64,000 nt of DNA, taken from NCBI GenBank assembly GCA_946902985.2, contig OX336393.1:128430533-128494532 (forward strand). Direction: 5' to 3'. This document shows positions 62,724-64,000 of this stretch, piece after piece. The notes below the pieces were generated by a model that was given only the letters and a program-made list of their open reading frames with translations, did not search any database and was not told the DNA's origin. Both the position numbers and the translations under genes were made by a program. The stretch is from Meconema thalassinum. Taxonomy: Eukaryota; Arthropoda; Insecta; Orthoptera; Tettigoniidae. How positions within the stretch are numbered: position 1 is the first letter of the stretch; each line of letters starts with the position of its first letter.

Positions 62724-63830
62724 ATGGCTTTCGAAAGACGGATAACTCTTGAAGGTAAAGGCTCGAAGATTGATGTTACATTGGAGAACCCGATTCATCT
62801 TGTAGGAGCAGAGTTTTTTGAAATAGGACTTGCAGGATTGTATACATCTAATTCTATTCGAAATGTTACCAACAGAAATAATAAATTTCGCATTCATTTT
62901 ACTAATTTTTTATCAATTGATTTAGTGGTACCACCGGGTATTTATGAATTTGAAGATCTAGCCTCGGCTTTTGATGATTTACTTAGTTATCACTCATTGT
63001 CGAAACTTATACCAGAACATTTAGAAAAAACAAAATTGTATGTGGAAGAGGATATAGATGGAAAAAGAGACAACCGTCTCGTTTTGTCTTCCCCGTTTAA
63101 TATTGATTTCACTGTAGCCAACAGTGTAGCAGGGCCTTTAGGTATTGAAAAGAAAGTTTACCCTAAAGAGAATAAAAGAGAAATTGAAATTCATCGAAAA
63201 ATAGAATCGATAATGAAGTTTGCAATTAACGAGAATAATAACATTTTGGCTATAAAGTTGAACGAAGCGGATAGAGCGATTTTAATAATACCCAATGCTA
63301 GCTATACGTTAAAACAATTAAGTGAAAAGATTGATGATTTATTAGTTGAACATTTATTAGGCGACAAAGACAAATTCCCATCATTTTATATTAATTATGA
63401 TAAAGTCTTTTATCATTGTAAACTACATTCGAAAGTGTTTGCTATAGATTTTGGTGTTGCAGATTCTATTGCAGATTTGTTAGGCTTTTCTCATAGAAAG
63501 TTCAAGGCAAACACAACTCATCATTCTGAATATATGATTAAAATTAACACTGTTAATAGTATTCGAGTATGTTGCAACCTTGTGCTTGGTACGAGTTCTT
63601 ATTTGAACCATAAACCAACACACTCTTTATATAATTTTAAAGCTCATGTTCCTGCTGGTTACCCGATTGTTGTACAACCAACAACGATTAATTTTTTGCC
63701 CATGAACACCAAGCTTATTCAACATGTATCTGTGCAACTTGAAGATCATCTTCAACAGCTCATTGATTTGCAAGATGAAGATTTAACTGTAGAATTAATT
63801 ATTCGTCCAGCACGATATCTTGCTATATAA
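62724..63830 (+). CDS. Polinton structural protein, penton/minor-capsid-like candidate
   Basis: 368 residues; ATG 62,724, only 11 nt after the previous stop. N-terminal AEFFEIGLAGLYTSNSIRNV and NNKFRIHFTN, internal PPGIYEFEDL, FAIDFGVADSIADLLGFSHR, and C-terminal VNSIRVCCNLVLGTSSYLNH, YNFKAHVPAGYPIVVQPTTI, NFLPMNT and LTVELIIRPARYL follow the pattern of an insect/cnidarian family found beside polB and adenain-type protease genes, taken to be the single-jelly-roll penton-like capsid protein of Polintons. Structure prediction would be needed to confirm the fold. No membrane segment. Likely co-transcribed with the PLA2/protease ORF. Confidence 0.65.
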   Translation: MAFERRITLEGKGSKIDVTLENPIHLVGAEFFEIGLAGLYTSNSIRNVTNRNNKFRIHFTNFLSIDLVVPPGIYEFEDLASAFDDLLSYHSLSKLIPEHLEKTKLYVEEDIDGKRDNRLVLSSPFNIDFTVANSVAGPLGIEKKVYPKENKREIEIHRKIESIMKFAINENNNILAIKLNEADRAILIIPNASYTLKQLSEKIDDLLVEHLLGDKDKFPSFYINYDKVFYHCKLHSKVFAIDFGVADSIADLLGFSHRKFKANTTHHSEYMIKINTVNSIRVCCNLVLGTSSYLNHKPTHSLYNFKAHVPAGYPIVVQPTTINFLPMNTKLIQHVSVQLEDHLQQLIDLQDEDLTVELIIRPARYLAI

Positions 63831-63894
63831 AGTAATGAAATACTGTTATGTTTTCATTCTACTTGAGTAAGCATACTAGAAAACAATCACAAAT

Positions 63895-64000
63895 ATGGCT
63901 ATACTATATAATACTCAAAGTTTGAAAAAAAAGAAGTCGACTCTGATTCGAAAAAATAATATAAATCAATCAGCTAAAATTTGTAAAAAAAAAAACAAAC
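63895..64000 (+). CDS. Start of a further Polinton ORF, cut by the window end
   Basis: From ATG 63,895 the frame is open to the end of the window: 35 codons, MAILYNTQSLKKKKSTLIRK onward, Lys- and Asn-rich. A basic N-terminus would suit a structural protein, but nothing can be assigned from this piece. The preceding ~65 bp carry an AT-rich leader. Confidence 0.45.
   Translation, partial: MAILYNTQSLKKKKSTLIRKNNINQSAKICKKKNK

Larger units (their letters stand above)
55973..64000 (+). mobile_element. Polinton/adintovirus-like element, left part, running off the window
   Basis: Six same-strand ORFs, including a protein-primed family B DNA polymerase, a PLA2/adenain-type protease ORF and a penton-like candidate, identify an endogenous Polinton (Maverick) or adintovirus-like dsDNA element. 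It abuts the truncated BEL gag at about 55,972, suggesting insertion there. The other end, major capsid, ATPase and integrase lie beyond the window, so completeness and target duplication cannot be judged. Genes are closely spaced and AT-rich, in one transcriptional direction. Confidence 0.85.

Overview
This is eukaryotic, AT-rich, repeat-dense DNA, almost certainly from an insect. The evidence is several tRNA-derived SINE families, RTE-like LINEs, mariner, Tc1, Gypsy and BEL/Pao elements, and an insect-type Polinton/adintovirus-like element. SINE and LINE tail motifs (for example the region around 13,560 ending in an ATC microsatellite) remind me of orthopteran, especially ensiferan, genomes. 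That placement is from memory and weak. I found no ordinary host protein-coding gene, no real tRNA or rRNA gene and no CRISPR array. Essentially every readable protein belongs to a mobile element.

Layout. 1-5,212: a repeat element (called R1 here) expanded by tandem units, with a SINE inserted. 6.1-8.4 kb: LINE debris and a Tc1-like transposase broken by a 798-bp Transib-like element with CACAGTG termini. 8.4-14.8 kb: SINEs, a ~65-bp tandem array and LINE 3' ends. 14.9-19.4 kb: no recognisable genes. 19.4-25.1 kb: a very long LTR-like sequence, homologous to the one at 50.2-52.6 kb, split by a second R1 copy. 25.1-26.8 kb: LINE C-termini joined by AAT microsatellites. 27.4-31.1 kb: two satellite-bearing elements with AGCCTA termini and an internally deleted mariner. 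31.5-39.9 kb: an RTE-like LINE split by a complete Gypsy element (LTRs 647 bp each, TSD atat). 43.2-48.1 kb: two more AGCCTA satellite elements, the larger nested inside a 3.3-kb element with its own terminal inverted repeats. 48.2-50.2 kb: a mariner-derived foldback, then a nearly complete mariner. 50.2-56.0 kb: a BEL/Pao element whose RT/RNase H/integrase core is replaced by an open, very hydrophobic reading frame. 56.0-64.0 kb: the left part of a Polinton/adintovirus-like element, running off the window.

The Polinton part is the most gene-like region. It has a promoter region with CRE-like palindromes and a TATA box, a possible OB-fold protein, an unknown acidic protein, a 1,246-aa protein-primed family B DNA polymerase carrying an endonuclease VII-like motif, a PLA2/adenain-type protease ORF, a penton-like candidate, and the start of a further ORF. 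These fit a replication module followed by a virion-morphogenesis module. The polymerase is intact. The PLA2/protease ORF is open throughout, but its middle third makes family-like sense only in another frame, which implies two compensating shifts.

The most interesting observations are: (1) the hidden pX-like segment and fusion in the Polinton; (2) a textbook -1 frameshift signal (GGGAAAC, 7-nt spacer, 10-bp hairpin) at the Gypsy gag-pol junction; (3) satellite arrays of ~147-bp periodicity caged inside short-TIR elements, with palindromic ATGGCGGC (YY1/PHO-like) motifs; (4) the core-replaced BEL element with ~2.4-3 kb LTRs; (5) the Transib-like element with RSS-heptamer ends and a spliced 5' exon remnant.
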